From: an uncultured Syntrophobacterales bacterium
Lineage (GTDB): Bacteria; Desulfobacterota; Syntrophia; Syntrophales; UBA5619
Direction of reading: 5' to 3'
Assembly: GCA_903928915.1 (NCBI GenBank)
Contig: CAIYSL010000127.1
Location: 1 to 44,580 of the forward strand
DNA length: 44,580 nt
Both the position numbers and the translations under genes were made by a program. The stretch's first letter is position 1, and each line of letters begins with the position of its first letter. Below are positions 24,322 through 31,843 of this stretch, piece after piece. The notes below the pieces were generated by a model. That model was given only the letters and a program-made list of their open reading frames with translations. It was not told the origin of the DNA and ran no database searches.

Positions 24322-24531
24322 ATGCTGGAAAAAGTGGGCGGGTTCCTTACCATTGTGATTGCCGTTGCGGGGTTGGCTCTGATCAGCGCGTATCAACCGC
24401 CGGTATACCTTCAAATCATCTTGGCGTTGCTCGGCAGCGGTGTCTGTCTGGTCGGCGTTGTGTTCATGTTCGCCGAGGGGCAGATTTTTACCGGAGACCG
24501 CAAGGCGAAGACGGCCCCCAAGGCTGGATAA
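24322..24531 (+). CDS. Small membrane protein, unknown function
   Basis: A 69-residue protein with two helices (about 5-23 and 29-51), the second Gly/Leu/Val-rich, and a Lys-rich C-terminal end (GDRKAKTAPKAG). A GGGGGGCAAGT ribosome site precedes the ATG. It is spaced 12 bases from the previous small gene and followed by a strong intrinsic terminator at 24614-24664, so it is the last gene of the TRAP transcription unit. No family is recognised. Confidence 0.65.
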   Translation: MLEKVGGFLTIVIAVAGLALISAYQPPVYLQIILALLGSGVCLVGVVFMFAEGQIFTGDRKAKTAPKAG

Positions 24532-24613
24532 CCAGCAAGGAACGGCATCATGATGCCTGTGCGACCGGGATGCCCGTCCGGGTTCGGGCACAGGCGCCGG
24601 GGAATTTCTTAAT

Positions 24614-24664
24614 CGTTGCCGCTCCCTTCCCGTCGAGACGGGGGGGAGCGGCAACGTTCTTTTT
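24614..24664 (+). terminator. Intrinsic terminator ending the TRAP operon
   Basis: CGTTGCCGCTCCC (24614-24626) pairs perfectly with 24644-24656, with extra pairing in the inner part, followed by TTCTTTTT. This is the strongest terminator in the window. Confidence 0.9.
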
Positions 24665-24731
24665 ATCTGCTGGCCGGGTCACCCCTGCACGTTGCCAGAG
24701 CCGATCCGGGTCAATCCGCGTTTTTCGCCCC

Positions 24732-24760
24732 TTGCCGCGACCATCGAGATATGCCATACT
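24732..24760 (+). promoter_or_regulatory. Candidate promoter for gpmA
   Basis: TTGCCG (24732-24737), a 17-base spacer and CATACT (24755-24760), 53 bases upstream of the gpmA start and just after the preceding terminator. Both boxes match four of six consensus positions. Confidence 0.4.
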
Positions 24761-24813
24761 GACCGCACTTCGGTCGGAGCTGTATGATCTTCTGAAACCA
24801 CTCATGGAGCAAA

Positions 24814-25575
24814 ATGGAGAAGGCGATGATCAGGCTGGTTTTGCTGCGCCACGGGGAGAGCACCTGGAACAAGGAGAACCGGTTCACCGGCTGGACAGAT
24901 GTGGACCTCACCGAGCAGGGCGTCGCCGAGGCGCACCAGGCGGGAAGGCTCCTGCGGGAGGGGGGCTACACCTTCGACCTCGCCCACACCTCGGTCCTGA
25001 AGCGGGCGATCCGGACGCTCTGGATCGCCCTCGACGAGATGGACCTGATGTGGATCCCGGTCTCCCGGTCCTGGCGGCTCAACGAGCGCCACTACGGAGC
25101 GCTCCAGGGGCTCAACAAGAGGGACACCGCCGAAAAATACGGGATGGAGCAGGTCCACATCTGGCGGCGGAGCTACGACATCCCGCCCCCGGCGCTGGCC
25201 GAGTCGGACGAGCGATTCCCGGGCCGGGACCCCCGGTACGCGAACCTCAAACCCGCTGAGCTGCCGCGGACCGAATCGCTCAAGATGACGCTCGAGCGGG
25301 TGTTGCCCTACTGGCACCGGGCGATCGTCCCGGGGCTTTGCAGCGGGAAAAGGCTCCTGATCGCGGCGCACGGAAACAGCATCCGCGCCCTGGTGAAGTA
25401 TCTCGACGCGATCCCCGACGACGTTATCACCGAACTCAACATCCCCACGGGAATTCCCCTCGTGTACGAGCTCGACCAAGACCTCCGCAGCGTCAACCAT
25501 TACTACCTGGGAGACCGGGAGGCTGTCGCCCGCGCCACCGCCTCGGTGGCCGGTCAGCTGTCGGGGAAGAAGTAG
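24814..25575 (+). CDS. gpmA: 2,3-bisphosphoglycerate-dependent phosphoglycerate mutase
   Basis: A glycolytic/gluconeogenic enzyme interconverting 3- and 2-phosphoglycerate through a phosphohistidine. The active-site motif [17 protein letters not shown] holds the catalytic His13. [17 protein letters not shown] binds bisphosphoglycerate, and the second active-site His lies in [12 protein letters not shown]. Length (253) matches dPGM. The start could be 24814 or the ATG at 24826; the first has GGAGC at close spacing. It is flanked by a terminator upstream and a hairpin downstream, so it is probably monocistronic and unrelated to its neighbours. Confidence 0.96.
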   Translation: MEKAMIRLVLLRHGESTWNKENRFTGWTDVDLTEQGVAEAHQAGRLLREGGYTFDLAHTSVLKRAIRTLWIALDEMDLMWIPVSRSWRLNERHYGALQGLNKRDTAEKYGMEQVHIWRRSYDIPPPALAESDERFPGRDPRYANLKPAELPRTESLKMTLERVLPYWHRAIVPGLCSGKRLLIAAHGNSIRALVKYLDAIPDDVITELNIPTGIPLVYELDQDLRSVNHYYLGDREAVARATASVAGQLSGKK

Positions 25576-25644
25576 CCGGAGACGCCCGATCGCGCCGATC
25601 AGCGGTTCTGTGCCCCGGCAATGGGCTAAGACACGCCTGCCGGC

Positions 25645-25673
25645 GAGGTCACACCGGGGTCCGGTGTGACCTC
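25645..25673 (+). terminator. Hairpin downstream of gpmA
   Basis: A 13-bp perfect stem (GAGGTCACACCGG with its complement at 25661-25673) and a 3-base loop, without a T-tract. It may be a bidirectional or Rho-assisted stop, or a stabiliser. Confidence 0.5.
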
Positions 25674-25725
25674 ACTGCATCGGCGTGCGTGCCGGAATGA
25701 TGAACGTGCGCAGAGGAGGATGAGC

Positions 25726-26943
25726 ATGGCCGGGGAATTGCGGGGGATCAGGGTCGTCGAGGTGGGCGGGGCCGTGGCCGTTCCCGCCGTCGGGATGCTG
25801 ATGGGCAGCTGGGGCGCCGAGGTGATCCACGTGGAGCCGCCCGGCAAGGGCGACAACTGGCGGCATGTCCTCGGCCAGGGGATGGCCGGGTGGGCGAAGC
25901 CCAACCCCGTGAACTACGCCTGGGAGCATGTGGACCGGAACAAGAAAAGCCTCGCCCTGAACCTGGCCGCCCCGGAAGGGCAGGAGATCCTCCACCGGCT
26001 CGCCGCAACCGCCGACGTCTTCCTGAACAACCTGCGCCCCTACGAGATGGAGAAGTTCCGCCTCACCTACGGGGAACTCTCCCGGATCAACCCGCGGCTC
26101 ATCTATGCCAACCTCACGGGCTACGGCCGGCGCGGCCCCGAGAAGAACACCGGCGGGTACGACTCCGTCGCCTTCTGGGCGCGCAGCGGCGTGATGGACC
26201 TGATGCACGATCAGGGGGTCGCGCCCAACATCTCGCGGCCGGGGTACGGCGACAGCGTCACGGCGCTGAGCCTCTTGGCGGGCATCATGTCGGCCCTGTT
26301 CATCCGGGAGCGCACCGGCGTTGCCCAGGAGGTGGAGATATCGCTGTACAACACCGCCGTCTGGGTGCTGGGGTTCGACGTATCCGGCTGCCTGATCTCC
26401 GGCGAGGACGCCCTGCGGCCGCAGCGCAAGACGATGGGAAACCCGATCCGGAACGTCTACGAGACGGCCGACCATCGCTGGATCATGCTCGGAATGACCA
26501 ACGCCCAGCACTACTGGCCCGATTTCTGCGCGGCGATCGGCCGCCCGGAGCTCGAGCAGGACCCCCGGTTTGCCACCTACGCGGCGCGGGTGAAAAACGC
26601 CGGCGAACTCGTCGCCCTCCTGGACGGCGTGTTCGGGAGCCGGAGCTACGCCGAATGGGTCGAGGCCCTGGCGAAGACCAGGATCGTCTGGTCCCCGGTG
26701 ACCACCCCGCTGGAGGTGACCCGGGACCGGCAGGCGCTGGAGAACGAATTCTTCCTGGACTGGGACCACCGCGAGTACGGTCCGATCAGGGTGCTCAACA
26801 ACCCGATCAAGCTGTCCGAGACCAAGGCCGAAAACACCCGGCCCGCCCCCCGGCTCGGCGAGCACACGGAGGAGATCCTGAAGGAGCTGGGGTACGGCGA
26901 GGAGGCCATTCAGGCCATGAAGGCGGCGGGCGCCGTCGGCTGA
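25726..26943 (+). CDS. CaiB/BaiF family (class III) CoA-transferase
   Basis: A 405-residue family III CoA-transferase moving CoA between carboxylates. The N-terminal GIRVVEVGGAVAVPAVGMLMGSWGAEVIHVEPP is the family signature. The catalytic nucleophile is Asp146 in NTGGYDSVAFWARSG, and the C-terminal domain includes SPVTTPLEVTRD. The start ATG at 25726 is seven bases after AGAGGAGG; the ATG at 25720 sits too close to that site. It lies 47 bases before a two-subunit class I fumarase, an arrangement that would suit activation of a C4/C5 dicarboxylate and hydration of an unsaturated acid such as fumarate, mesaconate or itaconate. The real CoA donor and acceptor are unknown. Confidence 0.93.
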   Translation: MAGELRGIRVVEVGGAVAVPAVGMLMGSWGAEVIHVEPPGKGDNWRHVLGQGMAGWAKPNPVNYAWEHVDRNKKSLALNLAAPEGQEILHRLAATADVFLNNLRPYEMEKFRLTYGELSRINPRLIYANLTGYGRRGPEKNTGGYDSVAFWARSGVMDLMHDQGVAPNISRPGYGDSVTALSLLAGIMSALFIRERTGVAQEVEISLYNTAVWVLGFDVSGCLISGEDALRPQRKTMGNPIRNVYETADHRWIMLGMTNAQHYWPDFCAAIGRPELEQDPRFATYAARVKNAGELVALLDGVFGSRSYAEWVEALAKTRIVWSPVTTPLEVTRDRQALENEFFLDWDHREYGPIRVLNNPIKLSETKAENTRPAPRLGEHTEEILKELGYGEEAIQAMKAAGAVG

Positions 26944-26990
26944 GGCCGGGCGAAGCGGTCCGGCCAGCCGGAGTGGGAGGGCGGAGTGCG

Positions 26991-27836
26991 ATGCGGGAGA
27001 TCGATGCGAAGCGGGTGACGGAAACCGTCTCCGAGCTCCTCCGGGATGCCTGTTACCGCCTCCCCGCGGATGCGCTCGGGGCCCTCCGGGCGGCGCTCCA
27101 GGGCGAGCAGGCTCCCGCCTGCCGGGGCGTCCTGGCGGGGCTGATCGAAAACGCCGAAATCGCCGCGGCCGGCGCAATCCCGCTCTGCCAGGACACGGGC
27201 ATGGCCGTCGTGTTCCTCGAGCTGGGGCAGGACCTGCACGTCCTCGGGGGCGACCTGGAGGAGGCCGTCCAGGAGGGGACGCGCCGCGCCTATGGCGAAG
27301 GATACCTCCGCACGTCCGTGGTGGCGCGCCCCTTTTCGGCGCGCACGAACACCCGGGACAACACGCCGGCGGTGATCCACACCACCATCGTCCCGGGCGA
27401 GCGGCTGAAGATCACGGCGCTCTCCAAAGGGTTCGGGAGCGAGAACATGAGCCGGCTGGCCATGCTCACCCCTGCTGCGGGCAGGCAGGGGGTCGTCGAC
27501 TTTGTCGTGCGGTGCGTCGACGAGGCGGGCGCCAACCCCTGCCCCCCCGTCATCGTCGGCGTCGGGATCGGGGGGACCGCGGAGAAGTGCATGCTCCTGG
27601 CCAAGCGGGCCCTGCTGCGCGGGGTGGGGCTTCCCCATCCGGACCCCGAAGTCGCCGGCCTCGAAGCCGATCTGCTGACGCGGGTGAACGACCTGGGGAT
27701 CGGGGCGATGGGGTACGGGGGCAGGGTCACGGCGCTGGCGGTCCATTGCGAGGTTTTCCCCACCCACATCGCCAGCCTGCCGGTGGCGGTCAACCTGCAG
27801 TGCCACAGCGTCCGGCACCGGGAGGCGGTCCTCTGA
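26991..27836 (+). CDS. Class I fumarate hydratase-type alpha subunit (fumarase/mesaconase/tartrate dehydratase)
   Basis: A 281-residue iron-sulfur hydro-lyase subunit equal to the N-terminal half of FumA. The three [4Fe-4S] ligands are visible: Cys66 in PLCQDTGMAV, Cys184 in NPCPPVIVGVGIGG and Cys271 in NLQCHSVRH. The motifs RPFSARTNTRDNTPAVIH and ALSKGFGSENMS are typical of TtdA/FumA. The ATG at 26991 has GGAG at suitable spacing. The beta subunit follows after 29 bases. The split form acts as fumarase in many bacteria, but mesaconase and L(+)-tartrate dehydratase are close homologues, so the substrate is not settled by sequence. Confidence 0.92.
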   Translation: MREIDAKRVTETVSELLRDACYRLPADALGALRAALQGEQAPACRGVLAGLIENAEIAAAGAIPLCQDTGMAVVFLELGQDLHVLGGDLEEAVQEGTRRAYGEGYLRTSVVARPFSARTNTRDNTPAVIHTTIVPGERLKITALSKGFGSENMSRLAMLTPAAGRQGVVDFVVRCVDEAGANPCPPVIVGVGIGGTAEKCMLLAKRALLRGVGLPHPDPEVAGLEADLLTRVNDLGIGAMGYGGRVTALAVHCEVFPTHIASLPVAVNLQCHSVRHREAVL

Positions 27837-27865
27837 GCCGGGGCGGGGAAGCGGAGGGAGGAGCT

Positions 27866-28483
27866 ATGGAGCGGGGCCCGATGAGACCGCGGCGCCTGGC
27901 GCTGCCGCTGTCCGCTGCCGTGGTCGAGACGCTGCACGCCGGCGACGAGCTGCTGCTGACCGGGCCCGTGCTTGTGGCGCGCGATGCGGCCCACAAACGG
28001 ATGGCCGAGGCCCTCGGCCGCGGGGAACCGTTGCCCGTTGACCTGGCAGGACAGGCGATCTACTTCATGGGGCCGACGCCTGCCCGGCCGGGAAGGCCGA
28101 TCGGCTCGGCCGGGCCGACCTCCAGCTACCGGATGGACGCCTACACCCCCGCACTCCTGGCGGAAGGGCTCAAGGCGACGATCGGCAAGGGGCCCCGCTC
28201 ACCGGAGGTGAAGGAGGCGCTGAAGCGGTTCCGGGCGGTGTACCTCGGCGCCATCGGTGGCGCCGGCGCCCTGCTCTCCCGGTGCATCAAAGAGGTCGCA
28301 GTGGTCGCCTACGACGATCTGGGACCGGAGGCCCTGCGCAGGATCGTGGTGGAGGATTTCCCCGTTACGGTGATCAACGATATCCACGGCGGCGATCTGT
28401 ACGACCAGGGGCGGCTGCGGTACCGGCGTGCCGACCCTGCGTCCCCCGTTGCTCCCGAAACAAACACGACCCCCTCCCCGTAA
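27866..28483 (+). CDS. Class I fumarate hydratase-type beta subunit
   Basis: A 205-residue partner equal to the C-terminal half of FumA. GPTPARPGRPIGSAGPTSSYRMD and LKATIGKG are the conserved core, and AVVAYDDLGPEALRRIVVEDFPVTVINDIHGGDLY closes the domain; these residues bind the substrate carboxylates. The C-terminus is slightly extended and Pro-rich. GGAGGGAGGAG precedes the ATG at 27866. Together with the alpha subunit it completes the hydratase. A GC-rich hairpin with one bulged base follows directly after the stop (28484-28504). Confidence 0.92.
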   Translation: MERGPMRPRRLALPLSAAVVETLHAGDELLLTGPVLVARDAAHKRMAEALGRGEPLPVDLAGQAIYFMGPTPARPGRPIGSAGPTSSYRMDAYTPALLAEGLKATIGKGPRSPEVKEALKRFRAVYLGAIGGAGALLSRCIKEVAVVAYDDLGPEALRRIVVEDFPVTVINDIHGGDLYDQGRLRYRRADPASPVAPETNTTPSP

Positions 28484-28650
28484 TCCCTCCCGCGCGGGGA
28501 GGGGAACAGTGCCTGATCCCTCGCGTCCGCAGCGGGGAGGCCTCGAACATGGCACTACGGAACCGGCATAGCGGATGATCCCCGCCCGCAGCAGGGAGCC
28601 GTTCCGTTCCTTTCCCGTCGTCAAACCTGTCGTTTGGAAAATACCGCCTC

Positions 28651-28687
28651 CCCTCCCCCGTGCCGGGGGAGGGTTAGGGTGGGGGCA
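28651..28687. repeat. REP-like palindrome overlapping the end of the PfpI gene
   Basis: CCCTCCCCCG (28651-28660), loop TGC, and CGGGGGAGGG (28664-28673) form a perfect 10-bp stem, followed by TTAGGGTGGGGGC. This CCCTAACCCTCCCCC-type arrangement resembles dispersed extragenic palindromes of several proteobacteria. On the minus strand it supplies the stop codon (28674-28676) and last residues of the PfpI gene. It lies between two convergent genes. Confidence 0.65.
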
Positions 28688-29309
28688 GGGCGATCCGCCG
28701 GCTGTCGCTTTCCGGGAACGGGTATTCCATCTGGCGGGCCGCGGCCCGGGCAACGGCCTGGCCGCAGACGCGGGCGACGATCCGCAGGGTCATGTCGATC
28801 CCCGCGGAGATGCCGGCGGAGGTGAAGAGCCGTCCCTCTTCCACGAAGTGGAGCTGCCGTTCTACGCGGGTCGTGGGGAAAAGCTCCGCCATCCAGTCCA
28901 GGGAGCGCCAGTGCGTGGTCGCACGCTTGCCGTCGAGAAGACCGGCCCGGCCGAGCAGCAGCGCGCCGGTGCAGACCGACGCGAGGATTTCGACTTCTGG
29001 GGCGCGCCCTGCGATCCAGCCGATCAGCCGTTCGTTCCCCATCGCCCTGCGCGTCCCCCAGCCGCCGGGGACGACGAGGATGTCCAGGGGCGGGCAGTCG
29101 TCGAAACCGCACGCGGCCAGGACCTTCATCCCGCCCGCGGTGACGATCGCTTCCGCCCGCTCGGCGACCAGAAAGACGTCGAAGGGGGAAGGTTCCTCCC
29201 GCCGTTTCGCCTCCTCCCGCCGAGCGACGGCAAACACCTCGAAGGGGCCGCAGAAATCCAGGACCTCGACGTCGTCAAACACGAGGATCCCCGTCCGTTT
29301 CCTCTCCAT
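28674..29309 (-). CDS. DJ-1/PfpI superfamily protein (class I glutamine amidotransferase-like)
   Basis: A 211-residue protein with the DJ-1/PfpI fold. GILVFDDVEVLDFCGPFEVF is the N-terminal signature with the conserved acidic residue, and Cys113 in ILASVCTGALLLGRAGLLDGKRATTHW is the nucleophile elbow followed by the usual His. It lacks the C-terminal AraC domain of related regulators, so it is more like an isonitrile hydratase (InhA) or ThiJ-type enzyme. The ATG at 29309 is preferred because AAAGGA precedes it. It is downstream of the Fe-S subunit gene by 104 bases and may be the last gene of that operon. The reaction is unknown. Confidence 0.85.
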   Translation of the reverse strand: MERKRTGILVFDDVEVLDFCGPFEVFAVARREEAKRREEPSPFDVFLVAERAEAIVTAGGMKVLAACGFDDCPPLDILVVPGGWGTRRAMGNERLIGWIAGRAPEVEILASVCTGALLLGRAGLLDGKRATTHWRSLDWMAELFPTTRVERQLHFVEEGRLFTSAGISAGIDMTLRIVARVCGQAVARAAARQMEYPFPESDSRRIALPPP

Positions 29310-29413
29310 CGGCAGTCCTTTCTCCATCCCGCTGCGGCCGCTCCTCACGGCCCGCGGCCGGAGCGTGGTGCCACGCGCTCCGAAAGCGGAGCTGGCGGGC
29401 GTTCGGCTCCGGT

Positions 29414-30061
29414 CTATTCCCCGACGACGGGGAGCTTGATCCCCTTGGGGCAGAGCGAGGGGAGCAGCTCCCGGAAGGTCCGCATCCCTGCGGCGGTGAG
29501 TCCGGCAAGTTTCAGCCGCTGCGCCCCCAGGGCGTCGCGGGGGTCGACGGCCAGCCGGAGGTTCTTCACCAGGGCGGCGGGGGTGGCACTGCCGGCGGGC
29601 GGCAGTTCGGCGTCGCAGACGCCGCAGAGGATGCAGGTTGCGGGGGACTCGATCCGCGCCGCATCCTCGGGGGAGACCAGGCCGGCATGGTCCGGCAGGG
29701 TGATCACCCAGGGGACCACCCGGTTCAGGGCAGCGAAGAAAGGGTCCATGTCCGCAACCAGGTCCCTGAGCTGCCGGAATCCCCTGAGCGGTCCGATGCT
29801 CAGGATGTCCCCGTCCGCGGCCACCTCCCGCACGAGGGTCTGGCAGGCCAGCCGGCTGCGGTCTCCGATCTGCACCGCGCAGGAGCCGCAGATACCGCTG
29901 CGGCAGGAGCGCCTAAAGGCGAGGGAGGGGTCCTGCTGCCGCGCCCTGATCAGCAGGTCGAGTACGGTTTCGTGCCGCTCCCAGTCGACCGGGTATGCCT
30001 GGGGCGCGGGGTTCGCGTCGGTCTGCGGGTCGAACCGGCTGATGTTCAGGGTGAGCCGCAT
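29414..30061 (-). CDS. Succinate dehydrogenase/fumarate reductase-type Fe-S subunit lacking the [3Fe-4S] ligands
   Basis: A 215-residue electron-transfer subunit. The N-terminal ferredoxin domain keeps Cys53, Cys58, Cys61 and Cys73 for [2Fe-2S]. The C-terminal domain keeps Cys143, Cys146 and Cys149 and the distant Cys204 of LCPKGI, which correspond to the four [4Fe-4S] ligands. The three positions that should hold [3Fe-4S] are Leu153, Arg194 and Leu200, judged against the intact SdhB at 39570-40313. The quinone-proximal cluster is therefore absent, and the protein is about 30 residues short. Its start is the ATG at 30061, one base after the flavoprotein stop. No membrane anchor gene is adjacent. 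It is probably a soluble or differently coupled oxidoreductase. Confidence 0.9.
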   Translation of the reverse strand: MRLTLNISRFDPQTDANPAPQAYPVDWERHETVLDLLIRARQQDPSLAFRRSCRSGICGSCAVQIGDRSRLACQTLVREVAADGDILSIGPLRGFRQLRDLVADMDPFFAALNRVVPWVITLPDHAGLVSPEDAARIESPATCILCGVCDAELPPAGSATPAALVKNLRLAVDPRDALGAQRLKLAGLTAAGMRTFRELLPSLCPKGIKLPVVGE

Positions 30062-30062
30062 C

Positions 30063-31745
30063 TCAGTACCCCCTTTCCTGGGGCGGGAACCGGGTGATGC
30101 TGACCGGGCCGGCCTCGTACACTGCCCGCCCGTCGGCACCCCGGCGGGCCAGCGTGTGGTGCAGCCAGCGGGCGTCGTCCCGGTGCGGGTGGTCCAGCCG
30201 GTAGTGGGCGCCCCGGCTCTCGGTGCGGCGAAAGGCAGCCCCGGCGGTGATCTCGCCGAGCTCCAGCAGGCAGCCGAGCTCCAGGTGTTCGATCAGTTCG
30301 GTGTTGAAGGGCCGCTCCCCGGGGGAGAGCCGCAGCGCGTCGTACCGGGTACGCAGGGCCGCCAGCTCCGCCATTGCCTCGCCGAGCTCCTCCCCGGTGC
30401 GGAACACCCCCACTTTGTCGGTCATGGTGCGATTCAGGGCGTCGCGGATGGCGGCTGCCGAGTCGTCCGGGTGCCGCGGGCCGGCGGAGAAATTTGCCTG
30501 CCAGCGGCCCAGGGCGTCCGCGAGCGAGGCGCGCGGGGGAGGCGGCAGGGGCCGGCCGGCCGCGGCCTTTCCCAGATGCCTGCCCGCCCGGCGGCCGAAG
30601 ACCACCGTTTCCAGCAGCGAGTTGCCGCCCAGGCGGTTGGCCCCGTGGACGCTGACGTTGGCCGTCTCGCCGGCGGCCAGGAGCCCCGGGATGGTGGTTT
30701 CGCAATCCAGGTTCACCCTGATTCCGCCCATGCTGTAGTGCTGGGCGGGCTCGATCGGAATCGGCTCCCGGACGGGATCGACCGCCGCGTACCGGTGCGC
30801 CAGTTCGGTGATCTGCGGGAGCTGGCGGAGGATCTTTTCGCGGCCTAGGTGGGTGAGGTCGAGGTTGACGGAGCCACCGTCCAGCCCCCGCCCTTCCTTG
30901 ATCTCCTGGAAGATCGAACGGGACACCACGTCCCGGGGTGCCAGTTCCATCTTCTGCGGGGCATAGCGGTCCATGAACCGTTCCCCCGCGGCGTTGCGGA
31001 GGTAGCCCCCCTCTCCCCGCGCGGCCTCTGAAATCAGGATGTTGCTGCCGGTGAGGGTGGTGGGGTGGAACTGGACGAACTCCATGTCCGCGAGCACGGC
31101 CCCTGCCCGGTAGGCGACGGCCGTGCCGTCCCCGGTGTTGGAGTGGCCGTTGGTGGTCTTCTGAAAGATCCGGCCGTAGCCGCCGGCGGCCAGCAGCGCC
31201 ACCCGGCAGCGGACCACCTCCAGCCTGCCCGTAGCCAGGTGGTACAGCAGCAGCCCCGCCAGCGCCCCCTCTTCGATGAGGATCTCCACCAGGTGCCACT
31301 CGGGGTAGAGCCGCACCCCGGCGGCCAGGGCGCGTTCGTACAGGGTGTGCAGGACCACGTGGCCGGAGATGTCGGCGGCGTAGCACGCCCGGGGAAAGCC
31401 GGCACCCCCCAGGGAGCGCTGGGCCGGCCGGCCGTCGGGCCGCCGGGACCAGGGGACCCCCATCCGATCCAGGCTGCGGATGACCTCCGGCCCCTCGGAA
31501 CAGAGCACCTCGACGGCGTCCTGATCCCCCAGGTAGTCGCCCCCCTTCACCGTGTCGAAGATGTGGGCTTCCACCGAATCGTCCTCCCCCAGTGCGGCGT
31601 TGAACCCGCCCTGGGCGGCCCCGCTGTGGGAGCGGGTGGGGTAGATCTTGCTGAACAGGGCCACATCCAGCCCGGGCGGCGCCTCGCAGGCGGCCATCAG
31701 CCCGGTCAGCCCTCCGCCGACGATCACCACGTCATGAAACAGCAT
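30063..31745 (-). CDS. Succinate dehydrogenase/fumarate reductase-type flavoprotein subunit (second copy)
   Basis: A 560-residue FAD subunit that interconverts a succinate-like and fumarate-like pair. [10 protein letters not shown] starts the FAD fold, and His40 in [10 protein letters not shown] is the covalent flavin attachment site. QFHPTT holds His227, APRDVVSR holds the proton-shuttle Arg271, QHYSMGGI holds His336 and [11 protein letters not shown] holds Arg371, so all known catalytic residues are present. It is closely similar in layout to the SdhA at 40338-42041 but is clearly diverged. It is coupled to the altered Fe-S subunit (one-base gap) and lies 98 bases downstream of a TRAP permease gene, which suggests oxidation or reduction of the imported dicarboxylate. 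Confidence 0.93.
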   Translation of the reverse strand: MLFHDVVIVGGGLTGLMAACEAPPGLDVALFSKIYPTRSHSGAAQGGFNAALGEDDSVEAHIFDTVKGGDYLGDQDAVEVLCSEGPEVIRSLDRMGVPWSRRPDGRPAQRSLGGAGFPRACYAADISGHVVLHTLYERALAAGVRLYPEWHLVEILIEEGALAGLLLYHLATGRLEVVRCRVALLAAGGYGRIFQKTTNGHSNTGDGTAVAYRAGAVLADMEFVQFHPTTLTGSNILISEAARGEGGYLRNAAGERFMDRYAPQKMELAPRDVVSRSIFQEIKEGRGLDGGSVNLDLTHLGREKILRQLPQITELAHRYAAVDPVREPIPIEPAQHYSMGGIRVNLDCETTIPGLLAAGETANVSVHGANRLGGNSLLETVVFGRRAGRHLGKAAAGRPLPPPPRASLADALGRWQANFSAGPRHPDDSAAAIRDALNRTMTDKVGVFRTGEELGEAMAELAALRTRYDALRLSPGERPFNTELIEHLELGCLLELGEITAGAAFRRTESRGAHYRLDHPHRDDARWLHHTLARRGADGRAVYEAGPVSITRFPPQERGY

Positions 31746-31843
31746 CGGTCAGTACCTCACGATTGTGACGGGCGCGCGATCGGACCGTGACGACGCGCCC
31801 TATTGCAGCCTGCGGCAGGGCGAAGGCCGCCGGCCCCGTTCCC

